From Pythium myriotylum (Eukaryota; Oomycota; Peronosporomycetes; Pythiales; Pythiaceae), in contig JALJCQ010000008.1 of the NCBI GenBank assembly GCA_023091665.1, forward strand, positions 310,001 through 374,000: DNA of 64,000 nucleotides, read 5' to 3'. Positions 1-9,641 of this stretch are shown piece by piece. The position numbers and the translations under genes were made by a program. The notes beneath the pieces were generated by a model, which saw only the letters and a list, made by a program, of their open reading frames with translations, searched no databases and was not told the DNA's origin. Positions within the stretch are counted from its first letter, which is position 1. Every line of letters starts with the position of its first letter.

Positions 1-702
1 CTGATTTCAACGGCGTTATCGTCGCTTTCGGGCGAGCTTCAAGGTAAATACTACCCGCTGAGCAAGATGACAAAGGAAGAAGAAGACCAACTGCAGAAGG
101 ATCACTTCCTTTTCCAAAAGCCTGGTGGTGGCACACTGCTCACAGGTGCTGGCGCCGCACGCGACTGGCCAAGTGGTCGTGGAATCTTTCACAACGACCA
201 GAAGACGTTCCTTGTGTGGTGTAACGAGGAAGACCACATGCGCGTCATCTCGATGCAAGACGGTGGCGACATCACGGCTGTATTTGCGCGCTGGGTCCAG
301 GGTGTGGGAGCTGTCGAAGAGAGCATCAAGAAGAACGGGTATAGTTTCATGCACAACGACCATCACGGATTCATTGGCACGTGCCCATCGAACCTGGGCA
401 CGGGTCTACGTGCCAGCATGTTCGTCAAGCTCGAGAAGCTCGGTGCCGATCCGCACGCGCTTGAAGCTGTGTGCTCCAAGTATGGTCTCCAGCCGCGTGG
501 CTCGGCTGGGGAGCACTCGGCCGCTGTCGGTGGCATGTGGGACGTGTCCAACAAAGCGAGAATAGGGAAGTCGGAAGTGGAACTGGTTCAGACCATGATT
601 GACGGTGTGGGCCGCCTTATCGAGCTTGAGAAGGAGCTTGAGGCCGGCAAGAGCTACGCCGACGTGCTCGCGTCCGAGGGTGTCACAGTCGCCGCTCACT
701 AG
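1..702 (+). CDS. Phosphagen (arginine/taurocyamine-type) kinase, 3' part
   Basis: The C-terminal part of an ATP:guanidino phosphotransferase, which reversibly moves phosphate between ATP and a guanidine compound to buffer cellular energy. The frame is open from base 1, so the 5' end lies outside the window; the first residues ([12 protein letters not shown]) match the family just before the nucleotide-binding half. The [12 protein letters not shown] block (ATP-binding loop) and the [12 protein letters not shown] block with the substrate-site cysteine are visible, followed by a normal C-terminus. The frame stops at TAG 700-702. The guanidine substrate cannot be told from this part. The next gene is convergent, about 210 bp away. 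Confidence 0.93.
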   Translation: MISTALSSLSGELQGKYYPLSKMTKEEEDQLQKDHFLFQKPGGGTLLTGAGAARDWPSGRGIFHNDQKTFLVWCNEEDHMRVISMQDGGDITAVFARWVQGVGAVEESIKKNGYSFMHNDHHGFIGTCPSNLGTGLRASMFVKLEKLGADPHALEAVCSKYGLQPRGSAGEHSAAVGGMWDVSNKARIGKSEVELVQTMIDGVGRLIELEKELEAGKSYADVLASEGVTVAAH

Positions 703-912
703 TTGGCCAACCTGCCATGAGGGCGATCACTTTATAGCTGCACAAAATCAAGTCTTTCTCCTCCTCGCTATCCACCGTTCATACGAGATACAAGTTCCAG
801 TACGACCATCATCGTGAAGAGATCTTCCTCGTCGTATCAAAACGGTTGGTGGCCATTTATACAACCTTTCTCTTATATTCTCGCACTCTAGAGTTTCCTA
901 AGTAGCTACCTA

Positions 913-2391
913 TCATTTTCGTCGCGCTTTGCCCACGTCGGAGAAGCCGTAGCCTCCCGCAGCCATGCCAACTAACGAACTGCCACCGCCGCTGTTCGTT
1001 TTGGTCTTGGCAACGGCTTTCGATGCTTTACTTGCGAGTGGTGGTGGCGGTGCAGCCTGCAAGTGGCTGTACGCTCCGGACGCAGGTACGAGTTTCTTCG
1101 CGGGCTTGCTGCTGGCGTCGTAGACACCGGATCGATTCGTGCTCGAGCCGTTCGAAGAAGCCTTGCTCGAGAACGTGCTGGTCTTGAGGGACTTTTGCGC
1201 GTTCGGCAGTTTGGTCTTGGCTTTGGCCTTGCCGTGGATGGGCGGCAACTCATTCTGATCGTCGTCATCGTCCTCCTCATCATCGTTCTCGAAGCCGTAG
1301 TGGGGCTTTCCCGTGGACTGTTGTATCGATGGCAGGGGCATGGACTCGGGATACTCTTCCTTGCCCTTCTTCACGTTCTTCATGGCCATCGCGATGCTCT
1401 GATGGCCGTAAGGTGGAGCTATCGAGCCGCCTGTGGTGGTTGTCCCACTTGTCTGGTTCGTACTGATGGATGCTTGTTGCTGCTGCTGGATCCTCAACTG
1501 GGCTTCCTCCAGTTCACGCAGGTCTTTGAAGAACTCGTGACGTAGTGCTTCTCTCGCGTTCAAACGCTTGCTCGGGTCATACGAGAGCATCTTGTACATC
1601 AAATCGATGGCCGCAGCGCTCGCATGCGGAATGAGCTTGCCCAGCGTCGTGCCTTCGTCCTTGGGGAAGTTAAAGTCGACGTGGGCTGCGCCCTTGCGCT
1701 TGAAGACCTCAAGCACCTCGGGCGGAGGCGTGCCGAGGATCTTGTGGATGCGGTGGATCTGGTCAAGCTCGTTCGAGCCCGGGAAGAGCGGGTAGAGCGA
1801 CGTGATTTCGAAGAAGACGCAGCCAGCGCCCCACATGTCCATCTCGGGTCCGTAGTAGCCGTCGGTCAGCAGGCACTCGGGCGCGCGATACCAACGCGTC
1901 GAGATATACTCTGTATACGGTTGTTTAGAGTAGATCCCCCGACATGAGCCAAAGTCAGCTAGCTTGAGCTTGCTGTTGTCGTCCACGAGGATGTTCTCGG
2001 GCTTGATATCGCGGTGGAAAATGCCTTTGTTGTGCATGTGATCGAGTGATTTGACGAGCTGGTACATGAGGCTCTGGATGAGTTCGGCCTTAAGGTAGTG
2101 CCTTCTACCGCGGATCATCTCGTACAAATTGGCGTCCATGAGCTCAAAGACAAGCGCGAGCCGTCCGGACGGCTGGTCATAGAGCACTTCCTCGAGCTTG
2201 ACAATGTGCTGGTGCGGTGAGAGCCGGCGCAGCGCCTGGATCTCGCGTAGGTTGTTGACCTGGTCGATGCTCTCGAAGTGGTTTTTCATGCATTTGATCG
2301 CGTGGTACTTGCTGTCTTTGACGTTCTGCGCCTTGAGCACCTCGGAGAAGGTGCCTTCGCCCTTCTTGGCGATCAGACGGTACTTGCGCAT
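913..2391 (-). CDS. MOK (MAPK/MAK/MRK overlapping) protein kinase
   Basis: A serine/threonine kinase of the RCK (MAK/ICK/MOK) group, which controls cilium/flagellum length and transport in other eukaryotes. From the ATG at 2391 (492 aa) the order is: glycine loop GEGTFSEV (residues 11-18), VAIK-type Lys33, Glu50, HRDIKPEN (Asp128), DFG (146-148) and the MOK-type TEY activation site (160-162) in QPYTEYISTRWYRAPE. The frame runs 25 codons further up but opens only with GTG, so the ATG is preferred. After about residue 300 the tail is low complexity (poly-Gln, Ser/Thr, an acidic EDDDDD run and Lys-rich stretches) with no known domain. No intron is needed. It is divergent from the PAH gene. Confidence 0.93.
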   Translation of the reverse strand: MRKYRLIAKKGEGTFSEVLKAQNVKDSKYHAIKCMKNHFESIDQVNNLREIQALRRLSPHQHIVKLEEVLYDQPSGRLALVFELMDANLYEMIRGRRHYLKAELIQSLMYQLVKSLDHMHNKGIFHRDIKPENILVDDNSKLKLADFGSCRGIYSKQPYTEYISTRWYRAPECLLTDGYYGPEMDMWGAGCVFFEITSLYPLFPGSNELDQIHRIHKILGTPPPEVLEVFKRKGAAHVDFNFPKDEGTTLGKLIPHASAAAIDLMYKMLSYDPSKRLNAREALRHEFFKDLRELEEAQLRIQQQQQASISTNQTSGTTTTGGSIAPPYGHQSIAMAMKNVKKGKEEYPESMPLPSIQQSTGKPHYGFENDDEEDDDDDQNELPPIHGKAKAKTKLPNAQKSLKTSTFSSKASSNGSSTNRSGVYDASSKPAKKLVPASGAYSHLQAAPPPPLASKASKAVAKTKTNSGGGSSLVGMAAGGYGFSDVGKARRK

Positions 2392-2941
2392 GGTTCTGGA
2401 CGATCGCTCACGCCACGACCGAGCGCATCCGTCCGAGCGAGAACCAAGCAGCGTCGAAGACCTCACGCCCTCGGATCAGCGCTTCGCTATCAATAGCCAA
2501 CTGCGCGACGAAGGAGAGAAAGGTATTTCCGGGACGCGTTCTGGTCTCTTCGTAATCTGCGACGTGTGAACTTCAACATTGCCAGTTCCGAGCAGCTCAC
2601 CTTGTTTTAATGATTCGGAATGAGTCTCACCTTGTTATTGCAATCAACAGCGAGATTCTGTAGCCATCTGGGAAGCATGATCGGAGTGCGACGGAGCTGT
2701 TTGGACCGACGTGAAGACCTTTGAGCTACTTGGGGCTAGATAAGTTCCCCAACGGTAGTCATTCCGTCGTTTTAGTTACAATGGAATCTTTGCGAGCAAA
2801 CGGCCGAGCCGCTCACGTCCAAGTGTTGACTGCGTTTCTCACTTCGTTGCAACGACTTCCGAGCGTCAGCCCATTCGGCAGGTTGCGACTCTATAGCGTG
2901 AGTTGAGAACGCTGTCGGAATGATTTGACACGATTTTTCTG

Positions 2942-2974
2942 CACCGGGCAGGAGCGACAGAGATGCTGCTGTCG
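2942..2974 (+). repeat. 33-nt direct repeat, copy 1, overlapping a hairpin
   Basis: Identical to 3287-3319. Bases 2950-2960 and 2969-2979 are perfect inverted 11-mers (AGGAGCGACAG / CTGTCGCTCCT), so copy 1 forms a stem-loop that copy 2 can form only in part. A run of 17 T follows about 10 nt downstream. A third, shorter match (CACCAGGCAGGAGCT) lies at about 3008-3022. This may be a small retroposed or satellite-like element. Confidence 0.7.
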
Positions 2975-3286
2975 CTCCTGTTGCTGCTTTTTTTTTTTTT
3001 TTTTGTGCACCAGGCAGGAGCTGATGATGATCAAGATGAAGCAATAAATGTACCCTAATAGCTGGCGCTCTATGGGTCGGGAGATTACCGTGGGTCAACC
3101 TGGCTAGACAGCCGGGGCTGCAAGTCGGATGCGGTGAGCTGAGACAGGCCTGCATGGCAGGACCTGTCTGTGGGGTGACGGACTTGGCTTGAATGGCTCT
3201 GTCCGTCGCCAGTGTCGTGGCCATGGCGTTGTGGGCCCTCACCTGGTGGTGCCAGTGAGAGATCCCGATCTTGTCGGCGAGGCATT

Positions 3287-3319
3287 CACCGGGCAGGAGC
3301 GACAGAGATGCTGCTGTCG
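3287..3319 (+). repeat. 33-nt direct repeat, copy 2
   Basis: Exact copy of 2942-2974, here followed by GCAGCAACATT rather than by the right arm of the hairpin. Confidence 0.7.
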
Positions 3320-3580
3320 GCAGCAACATTTCCGAGACACATCGATCGCCAGCATCTCACCTGACTCGGAATGGACGAGTCTTTCATTCCCAACTTAGTT
3401 TAGCTTGAGGTCTCCATGTCTTTGTTGGTCAAAAAGCAAGACCTCGTGTCTGGGTGTCTGGGAAAGTTACGGCCGAAGTTGTCCCATGTAATGACGTGGC
3501 GGGAATGCGGATAGGGGAGGTGGTCGAGCATCTAGTTGGATCTGGTCATTCTACGATTCACCTCTGGCCCCTACAATAAA

Positions 3581-3865
3581 ATGCCCGTGGGGCTGGCACA
3601 GGCGGAGCTCTTCCTGCGCGAGGCCAAGAAGCACGTCACTCAGGAGACGTATGACGCATTCCTCGACGTCATGATGGGCTACAGCAGCCGAACGATCGGC
3701 GTGGAAGAAGTTATGCGACGTGTGAGAGAACTCTTCCGCGACCACCCGAGGCTTCTGAGCAGCTTTAACCAGTATCTACCTACGGGCCATCGTATCCGAG
3801 ACGACCTGGCGATCGAAATCGACGAAGGCTGCGCATTACCAGAGACCGCGACGTCCAAGCTCTGA
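3581..3865 (+). CDS. Small single-PAH-domain (Sin3-like) protein
   Basis: 94 aa from the ATG at 3581; the frame opens 15 codons earlier but only at TTG. Residues about 5-70 form one paired amphipathic helix domain, the fold by which Sin3 corepressors bind transcription-factor peptides: AELFLREAKKHV, then YDAFLDVMMGY, VMRRVRELFRDHPRLLSSFNQYLP and GHRI at family spacing. No other domain follows, so this is a free-standing PAH module rather than Sin3 itself. It could act as a dominant partner or competitor in a histone deacetylase complex (inference). It is convergent with the first elicitin-like gene, only 68 bp away. Confidence 0.75.
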   Translation: MPVGLAQAELFLREAKKHVTQETYDAFLDVMMGYSSRTIGVEEVMRRVRELFRDHPRLLSSFNQYLPTGHRIRDDLAIEIDEGCALPETATSKL

Positions 3866-3933
3866 GCTCGTTGCACAAAGAAGAGAGATAAAGTACCGAG
3901 TAAAGTCACATTGCGTTTCATCTATCTATCTAG

Positions 3934-4887
3934 TTACATTTGTAGAAGCAGCATCGTAGCGATAATGAACAGGCCATAGCTATTTCTTCTCGATGAATGC
4001 GGAGATGCTTCGCTGGAACTCGTTAGAGCTGGGGCCTCGGACGATGGGGTCGGTGTGAATCGGAGGTTGCCGGTGCCACTGGATGAGCCACTCGTCGGCG
4101 TCTGCACAGCTTGCGCTTCTTTCGTTGGCACCTCTGCGGGCGTTTCTCTCGTTGGTGCCTCGGAGGGTGTTTGTTTCATTTGTGCATCATCCGTGAGGAT
4201 CTTAAAGTGGTCTCCCAATCGGACGTTTGGAAGCGGCACGGCCGGTGTCCTGATCCGCCTGAGCTCGGCGACAGAGACGGCGGTGGGCGTCGTGCTCTCC
4301 TTGAACGCCTCCTCCACGAGACTTGCGTTTGTTGTAATTAGATTCACAACACGATTGAGGTTGTAGAGCTCGTAGAACTCGTCCTGCGACGGCGCTGGGC
4401 GGTTCTCGTCCACGTCTTTCTTGATGCGTAGGTAGACTTCGGCTGCGCTCTTCGCGCTGACGAAATCGATGTCGCACTCTGGAAGATCGGCGAGCACGAT
4501 GCCTGAATAGAGCTCCATGCACCTCGTGGACTTGACGATCGCGAGAATCTGCTTGTCGGTCGGGAGCTTGCCAGTGTACGGGAAGAAGCGGTAGCCCGTC
4601 TCCTGCACGCAGCGGTCGTGGAGGTCCTCGTTGGACTCGTAGAAGAGCGCGAAAATCGAGTGGCGTGCGCTCTCCGAGCACGGCACGGAGCCGATGCTGC
4701 GCAGGATCTTGCGCAAGTCGTTAGTGACGGAAGGCGCTGGCGTGGGCGTCGTGGGGTCGGCTTCATTCGCGGAGAGCTCGTTGAACGAGACCGCTGCCGG
4801 CGAAGACGACGACGCCGAAGCAGTGGCAATAGAAAGAGACGCGACGAGCAAGCACAACGCAAACGACAGTAGGCAGCGGAGGCTCAT
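3934..4887 (-). CDS. Elicitin-like secreted/GPI-type protein 1 (four-cysteine)
   Basis: 317 aa from the ATG at 4887; the longer open frame starts upstream without a better ATG. A signal peptide (MSLRCLLSFALCLLVASLS...) is followed by a Pro/Ser/Thr linker, then an elicitin-like domain from LRKILRSIGSVPC. Cysteine spacing is C-22-C-29-C-14-C. Canonical elicitins have C-23-C-23-C-4-C-14-C-23-C, so cysteines 3 and 6, which pair with each other in elicitins, are both absent. A conserved extension follows (DEFYELYNLNRVVNLI), then a Thr/Pro/Ser-rich stalk and a hydrophobic end (YGLFIIATMLLLQM), suggesting a GPI anchor signal. Elicitins bind sterols and can trigger plant defence; for this member that is inference. 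Confidence 0.85.
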   Translation of the reverse strand: MSLRCLLSFALCLLVASLSIATASASSSSPAAVSFNELSANEADPTTPTPAPSVTNDLRKILRSIGSVPCSESARHSIFALFYESNEDLHDRCVQETGYRFFPYTGKLPTDKQILAIVKSTRCMELYSGIVLADLPECDIDFVSAKSAAEVYLRIKKDVDENRPAPSQDEFYELYNLNRVVNLITTNASLVEEAFKESTTPTAVSVAELRRIRTPAVPLPNVRLGDHFKILTDDAQMKQTPSEAPTRETPAEVPTKEAQAVQTPTSGSSSGTGNLRFTPTPSSEAPALTSSSEASPHSSRRNSYGLFIIATMLLLQM

Positions 4888-5241
4888 TGTGGTCGCCACA
4901 CGCCTCGTACAGTGGCGGTGAGAAGCGCGTGCTTGGCTTGAAGCAATCACGAGACTACCAGCACTTGAGGTCGCTGGAGGGAGGTAATGTAGCCATGTAT
5001 AGGAGCTACTGAGAAAGGACGGGCGCAACCAGTAGAGACGCCGAGGCTCTCCACATCCATCCACCGACGAGAGCCTGGCGCCGTCGCGACGCCCACCACC
5101 GATGGCACGTGTGCGATCTCCACGGGCTGGGCGAGCAATCTGGCAAATTCCACGTCATTTTGCAGCGCGGGAGAGGATTCCTCGGATGTGAAAAGTTATC
5201 GGAGACCTTGAAGCAGCTTGTGTATTGCAAGTCCAGCAGAA
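4888..5241. other. Spacer between elicitin-like genes 1 and 2
   Basis: 354 bp between tandem minus-strand genes. It should hold the promoter of gene 1. No clear element and no gene were seen. Confidence 0.4.
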
Positions 5242-6228
5242 CTAAAGAGCTCTCCAGCCGATCGCTATAAGGGAGGCGGTGGTTGCTAGAGACGGGAAAG
5301 TGGCCGGCCTTTGATGCGTGCCACTTGTCAGAGGCGTGACTCGGTGCGGTAAGCTCGACGCTGTCGGCGGACAAGGCAGTTCGCTGCGTGTCGATGCATC
5401 GGCGCTGCCACTCTGCTCGGAGCTGCTTGAAGAGGCCTTTTCATCTGACGATGAGCTTCCGGACGTTGAAGTCACTGTCGTCTTTGTGGATGTGTCGTTC
5501 GTCACGACGAGCGTCATATCTGGACCAAGCGCCACGCCAGGGATCGGCGCAACAGGCCTCATTACGCGCGCGAGTTCCGCGACGGACACTGTCGGCGGCG
5601 CCGCGCTGTCGCGGAACGCGTTCTCAATGACGCTCGCATTCTCGTTGAGTAGATTAGCCACGCGATTGAGGTTGTAGAGCTCGTAGAACTGGTCCTGTGT
5701 GGTCCCCACGTGGCGCTCGGCGAGAGTTTGCTTTGCTCTCAAGTACGTCTCGGCCGACGACCGCACGCTGACGAAACTGATGTCGCACTCGGGGAAATGG
5801 GCGAGCATCACGCCCGAGTACAGCTGCAAGCATGCGGTCGTTGTGATGCTCACGGCGATCTGCTGGGTCGTGGGCAACTCCCCTGGGTACGGGAAGAACT
5901 GATAGCCCGTCGCGATGACGCACTTGTCGTGGTGGCTGCGGTTCGAGTCGTACAGCAGCGCGAATACCCGGCTGCGAACGCTTTCGCTGCACGGAAGCGT
6001 GCCGACCTTGCGAAGGATGGCTCGCACATCAGAGGGGATAGTAGCGGCTGGAGAGACCGTCGACTCCGGGGATTCCACTGTCTGACTGCCGTCCGAGGAG
6101 CTGGCGTGTCGATAGAGATCCCGGAAGGAAGCGACGATCGGGCGGTTTGTACTCGCCGCCTCGCTCGACGACGACAGTATCGTCGTCATGAGAAGTGAGA
6201 CGAGCAGTGCGATGGCGAGCGAGGACAT
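5242..6228 (-). CDS. Elicitin-like secreted protein 2 (four-cysteine)
   Basis: 328 aa from the ATG at 6228, which begins a clear signal peptide (MSSLAIALLVSLLMTTILSS). It has the same architecture as its neighbour: linker, elicitin-like core starting RAILRKVGTLPC, the same four cysteines (PC, KC, AC, PEC) with elicitin cysteines 3 and 6 missing, then the QFYELYNLNRVANLL block. The C-terminal part is Ser/Thr-rich (poly-Ser runs) and contains one extra Cys (ELPCPP). The last residues (LATTASLIAIGWRAL) are only weakly hydrophobic, so anchoring is less sure than for genes 1, 3 and 4. It sits head-to-tail with genes 1 and 3, and similarity across the whole length points to tandem duplication. Confidence 0.85.
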   Translation of the reverse strand: MSSLAIALLVSLLMTTILSSSSEAASTNRPIVASFRDLYRHASSSDGSQTVESPESTVSPAATIPSDVRAILRKVGTLPCSESVRSRVFALLYDSNRSHHDKCVIATGYQFFPYPGELPTTQQIAVSITTTACLQLYSGVMLAHFPECDISFVSVRSSAETYLRAKQTLAERHVGTTQDQFYELYNLNRVANLLNENASVIENAFRDSAAPPTVSVAELARVMRPVAPIPGVALGPDMTLVVTNDTSTKTTVTSTSGSSSSDEKASSSSSEQSGSADASTRSELPCPPTASSLPHRVTPLTSGTHQRPATFPSLATTASLIAIGWRAL

Positions 6229-6635
6229 TTTCTCGTGTCGGAGACGGCGTGAAATCTCGAATGTCACCTCCATCCTTGAGCATTTTGAAGACTTGCTTCG
6301 AGCCTCAGGCAAATCACGAATCTTTGCTAGACAACTCATCCTCCTGTTGGAATACGCGGCGATCTTTCGACGGAAGGAAGGCAACCTCCACTCGGCGTGT
6401 ACCCATGTCTGTGGAGACCGAGACGATTGATACGGTGCAGATTGCCAGTCGTGTATCAGGCCTTTCGCAAAGGCGCAAGTCCATGGAGTGGGACCGGCGA
6501 CGGTCACTGGATGCGTGACGTGTGGGATTTGTCATCTGCATATGGGCGTCAGGAATGGGAACGCCTCGCGTCAATGGTGATGGGAGGTGGACTGGGCACC
6601 AACGTATATACACGTTCAAACGAAACAGCGAGATC
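6229..6635. other. Spacer between elicitin-like genes 2 and 3
   Basis: 407 bp, the upstream region of gene 2. Open frames here are short and unlike known proteins. No regulatory motif could be assigned. Confidence 0.4.
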
Positions 6636-7655
6636 TCAATAAGGCTCGACGAGTACGACACCGACGGTCAAGAACACTACAACGACAATGGAACGAAGAG
6701 GATACGACAGAGAAGAAGGCGAGACGCTGGCGCTGCTCGTGCGCATGGTCTCGTTCACGAGTGGCGCCGTGGGTTTCGGGGTGTCGACGCCACTTGAAGA
6801 CGGCGAGTCGGTGGCCTGGGTGTCCTTGCCCCCACTCGCTGCACTCGCACTACTGGCCGATGAATCGGCGATGGTGATTTTGAGATCTGGGCTCACAGAC
6901 ACGCCTGGCGTGAGCACGATCGGGTTCATTAGCCGTGTCATCTCAGACAGCGAGACGGCCGCTGTGGTCGGGCTGTCGCGGAAGACTTCCTCGATGAGCG
7001 TCGCATTCTCGTTCATGAGGTTGACGACGCGGTTGAGATTGTAGAACTCGTAGAACTGCGCCTGCGAGGGCGGCGTGCGGTTGTCGTCGACGTCTTTCTT
7101 GACTCGCAAAAAGACCTCGGCTGACGTGCGGATGCTCACAAAGTCGACGTCGCACTCGGGGAACTCGGCGAGGATCACGCCGGTGAAGAGCTGCATGCAT
7201 GCGGTCGACTGCACGATCGCCACGACCTGTTTCGTCGTCGGGAGTTTGCCCGTGTACGGATAGAACTGATACTCCGAGTCGCGTGTACACCGGTCGTGGA
7301 GCGCTTTGTTGGAGCCGTAGAGAATCGAAAAGATGCGGCTTCGCGTGTCCTCCGAACACGGCAGACTCCCGACCTTACGCAGGATCGCTCGCATGTCGTT
7401 GGTGAGTCCATTCGTTGTCGACGCGCCGTCGGCCGAGGGCGAGGGCGCTGGCGCTGGTGCCGTCGCTGGCTCTGCAGTCGGTTCAGCGCTCGCTGGTGCC
7501 GGAGCTGGTGCTGGTGCTGCCGTCAGTGCTGGCGCGTCCGTTGCAGGCTGCGGCGTCACGGTCGGAGTGTCCTCTTGGCCGAGCGCCAGGCCGAGCGCGA
7601 CGGCCACGAACGTCACGAGATACAGCAATCGGCACGCGCGTCGCATGGAGCCCAT
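6636..7655 (-). CDS. Elicitin-like protein 3 (four-cysteine, Ala/Pro stalk, GPI-type end)
   Basis: 339 aa from the ATG at 7655 (MGSMRRACRLLYL...); a second ATG at 7646 is equally possible. The signal peptide ends near GLALGQ. A long Ala/Pro-rich linker (repeated APAPAP) separates it from the elicitin-like core beginning MRAILRKVGSLPC. The core has four cysteines with the gene 1 spacing and the conserved extension QFYEFYNLNRVVNLMNENA. A Ser/Ala stalk and a strongly hydrophobic end (SIVVVVFLTVGVVLV) suggest a GPI signal or a membrane tail. In the extension it is closest to genes 1 and 4. Confidence 0.85.
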   Translation of the reverse strand: MGSMRRACRLLYLVTFVAVALGLALGQEDTPTVTPQPATDAPALTAAPAPAPAPASAEPTAEPATAPAPAPSPSADGASTTNGLTNDMRAILRKVGSLPCSEDTRSRIFSILYGSNKALHDRCTRDSEYQFYPYTGKLPTTKQVVAIVQSTACMQLFTGVILAEFPECDVDFVSIRTSAEVFLRVKKDVDDNRTPPSQAQFYEFYNLNRVVNLMNENATLIEEVFRDSPTTAAVSLSEMTRLMNPIVLTPGVSVSPDLKITIADSSASSASAASGGKDTQATDSPSSSGVDTPKPTAPLVNETMRTSSASVSPSSLSYPLRSIVVVVFLTVGVVLVEPY

Positions 7656-8341
7656 GAGGCGTCGGGTCGATCCGGCGGATTCTAGACTGCTACATGCTGG
7701 TGGGTGATGTACTGCTTGGCAACTGCGAGCGCAGCAGCGTGGTCTCTGCGGACAGCATGAGGCGTCACGGGCACGTGGACCCCGCGGCAGGTGAGACCGT
7801 CGGATGCTTGAAGGGTGGCGACCCAGGAACCCCTCCACCAGCAGGCCCGAAAAGCCGCCGAGCAGCAGCAATGGGGAACCAGATTGCGACCGTGTCCAGC
7901 TGGACGGGCGAGAGAGAGAGAGAGAGAGCTGTGAGCGGGGGCAAGAGGGGCAGAGATGAGCTCTTCACAGTGACATTTACGTCACTCTCGTGAGGATGTA
8001 GCCATCCTGAACTGGCTCATTGGACGTAGACAGGCCATGCGTACATCTTGAGGATTTGCAGCTGTGCAGGTCGTGGAGAGGCTTGGCGGATCTCCCTCCC
8101 TACGCTCGCCGTCGTGTCGACAGAGCCGTGCGAGACTGATCGTCAGAGATTAGCACTGGCCCGAAGGAGTCGGAACCGCGGGATCTTCGCAGGAAGGAAT
8201 CCACTCTTTATACGTTGAGTGTCGAACACCAGAGCACGGCGTATACGAGCTCTTGATCTCCTCGACGTATTGCTATAGTCGATCTATTGACTCTACCAGA
8301 TACACATATCCACACGACCACGGCTCCCCATCGAAAGCGCT
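7656..8341. other. Spacer between elicitin-like genes 3 and 4, with a GA microsatellite
   Basis: 686 bp without a credible gene. A (GA)n tract lies at about 7911-7928. The region should include the promoter of gene 3 and the 3' end of gene 4. Confidence 0.45.
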
Positions 8342-9271
8342 TTAGGTGGTATGAGTAATCGCTGCAAACGTGGCGAGCACGGATAGCAAAACGCTAGCAG
8401 ACAGAGCGTGGCCACTACTGCTCACGGTCTCCTTCTTGACCGCAGACGAGGCCGGCGTTGGGGCAGCTGGGACATGGCTACTTCCGCTCTGAGAACTCAT
8501 GGTAGCTGTTGTCGCACCGGAGGAATCCTGCGTGGCGGCGTCGAAGCTGGCTGCGTTTGCGCCGAATGCGACATTTGCAGGCCGCCACTCCGTCGATGTC
8601 GACGAATTCTCAGCGTCTCGCACGAAGATAGTCATGTTGGCCTCGAGCCGCACGTCGGGATTCACGTAGATGCGATTCATCATCTTCGTCATCTCCCACA
8701 CAGAAATCTTGCTGGACGATTCTTGGAACGCCGCCTCGATGAGCGAGCTGTTCTCGTTGAGCAGGTTGATGACGCGGCTGAGGTTGTAGAACTCGAAAAA
8801 TTGTTGCTGCGTGGGCGGCGTCTGCTTGTCGTCGATGTCTGTCTTGATGCGCAGTAACACCTCGGCGCACGACCGCGTGCTCACAAAGTCGACGTCGCAC
8901 TCGGGAAGTTTTGCGAGGATCACACCCGAGAAGAGCGCGACGCAGGCTTTCGAGGTCGCGGCCGCGATGATCTGCTCGGTCGTGGCCTTGGCCTTGGATG
9001 CTGGAAAAAACTGGTACCCGCAGTCGTTCACGCACTGATCGTGGAGCTCGCGGTTATTGCCGAAAAGCAGCAAGTAGACCTTGCTGCGCACGCTCTCGGC
9101 GCACGGCACACTGCCCACTTTCTGGAGGATCTTGCGCATATCATCATCCATCTCGGAGGATGACGACGGCGGCGCGCCAGCCACGGAACCTGCACTGCTC
9201 CCTGCATCCTGCGCGGTCACGACGCTGCATGCGGTCACCATCCACACGAGCCACACTATCTTTCGTCCCAT
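8342..9271 (-). CDS. Elicitin-like protein 4 (six cysteines, altered pairing)
   Basis: 309 aa starting at the ATG at 9271 with signal peptide MGRKIVWLVWMVTACSVVTAQ. The elicitin-like core starts MRKILQKVGSVPC. It keeps the four cluster cysteines and has two more that genes 1-3 lack: one four residues after Cys2 (VNDCGYQFF) and one ten residues after the PEC cysteine (STRSCAEV). Two new cysteines together suggest a lineage-specific disulfide between core and extension (inference). The extension FFEFYNLSRVINLLNENS is conserved. The tail is Ser/Thr-rich and ends in a hydrophobic stretch typical of a GPI signal. It is divergent from gene 5 across 370 bp. Confidence 0.86.
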   Translation of the reverse strand: MGRKIVWLVWMVTACSVVTAQDAGSSAGSVAGAPPSSSSEMDDDMRKILQKVGSVPCAESVRSKVYLLLFGNNRELHDQCVNDCGYQFFPASKAKATTEQIIAAATSKACVALFSGVILAKLPECDVDFVSTRSCAEVLLRIKTDIDDKQTPPTQQQFFEFYNLSRVINLLNENSSLIEAAFQESSSKISVWEMTKMMNRIYVNPDVRLEANMTIFVRDAENSSTSTEWRPANVAFGANAASFDAATQDSSGATTATMSSQSGSSHVPAAPTPASSAVKKETVSSSGHALSASVLLSVLATFAAITHTT

Positions 9272-9641
9272 GGTCTTCTCACGAGCGAAACCTCAAGTCC
9301 CGGCCCCTTTTCCGCCACTCCTTCCAACCCGCCAGGCTCGCCGCGCCACACATCCAGTCCCCCCTCCACCTCTTCCGCCACGTGAGCCCTCTCTCTTCGC
9401 GTTCCGCATGGCCTGGGTCTCCTTCGGGGCGTTTTTTCATCTTTTGGCTTGCCCATCCGGTTTGACTAGACAGAACTAGTCAGCACTCAACATATACTGG
9501 CATATAGGTCACTCGCTCGCGGCTCTGGCCAGAGCCAGAGGGGTCCGGGTCAGCTGAACCGATGCGAGACCAGCTGGGGAGCTCCTCAGAGGAGACGGCC
9601 CGCGAAAGAACGCGCCAGAGCCCCACTCGCCGCCTGCCAGC
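9272..9641. other. Divergent promoter region of elicitin-like genes 4 and 5
   Basis: 370 bp between divergent genes, so both promoters lie here and the two genes may be co-regulated. The plus strand is pyrimidine-rich (CCTCTTCC, CCCTCTCTC) near the middle. No certain initiator was seen. Confidence 0.5.

Larger units (their letters stand above)
2392..3580. other. Spacer between MOK and the PAH gene, with repeats
   Basis: 1.2 kb between divergent genes. It holds a 33-nt direct repeat (2942-2974 and 3287-3319), a hairpin, and a run of 17 T at about 2988-3004. No reading frame here looks like a gene. It must hold both promoters, but no clear initiator was seen. Confidence 0.5.
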
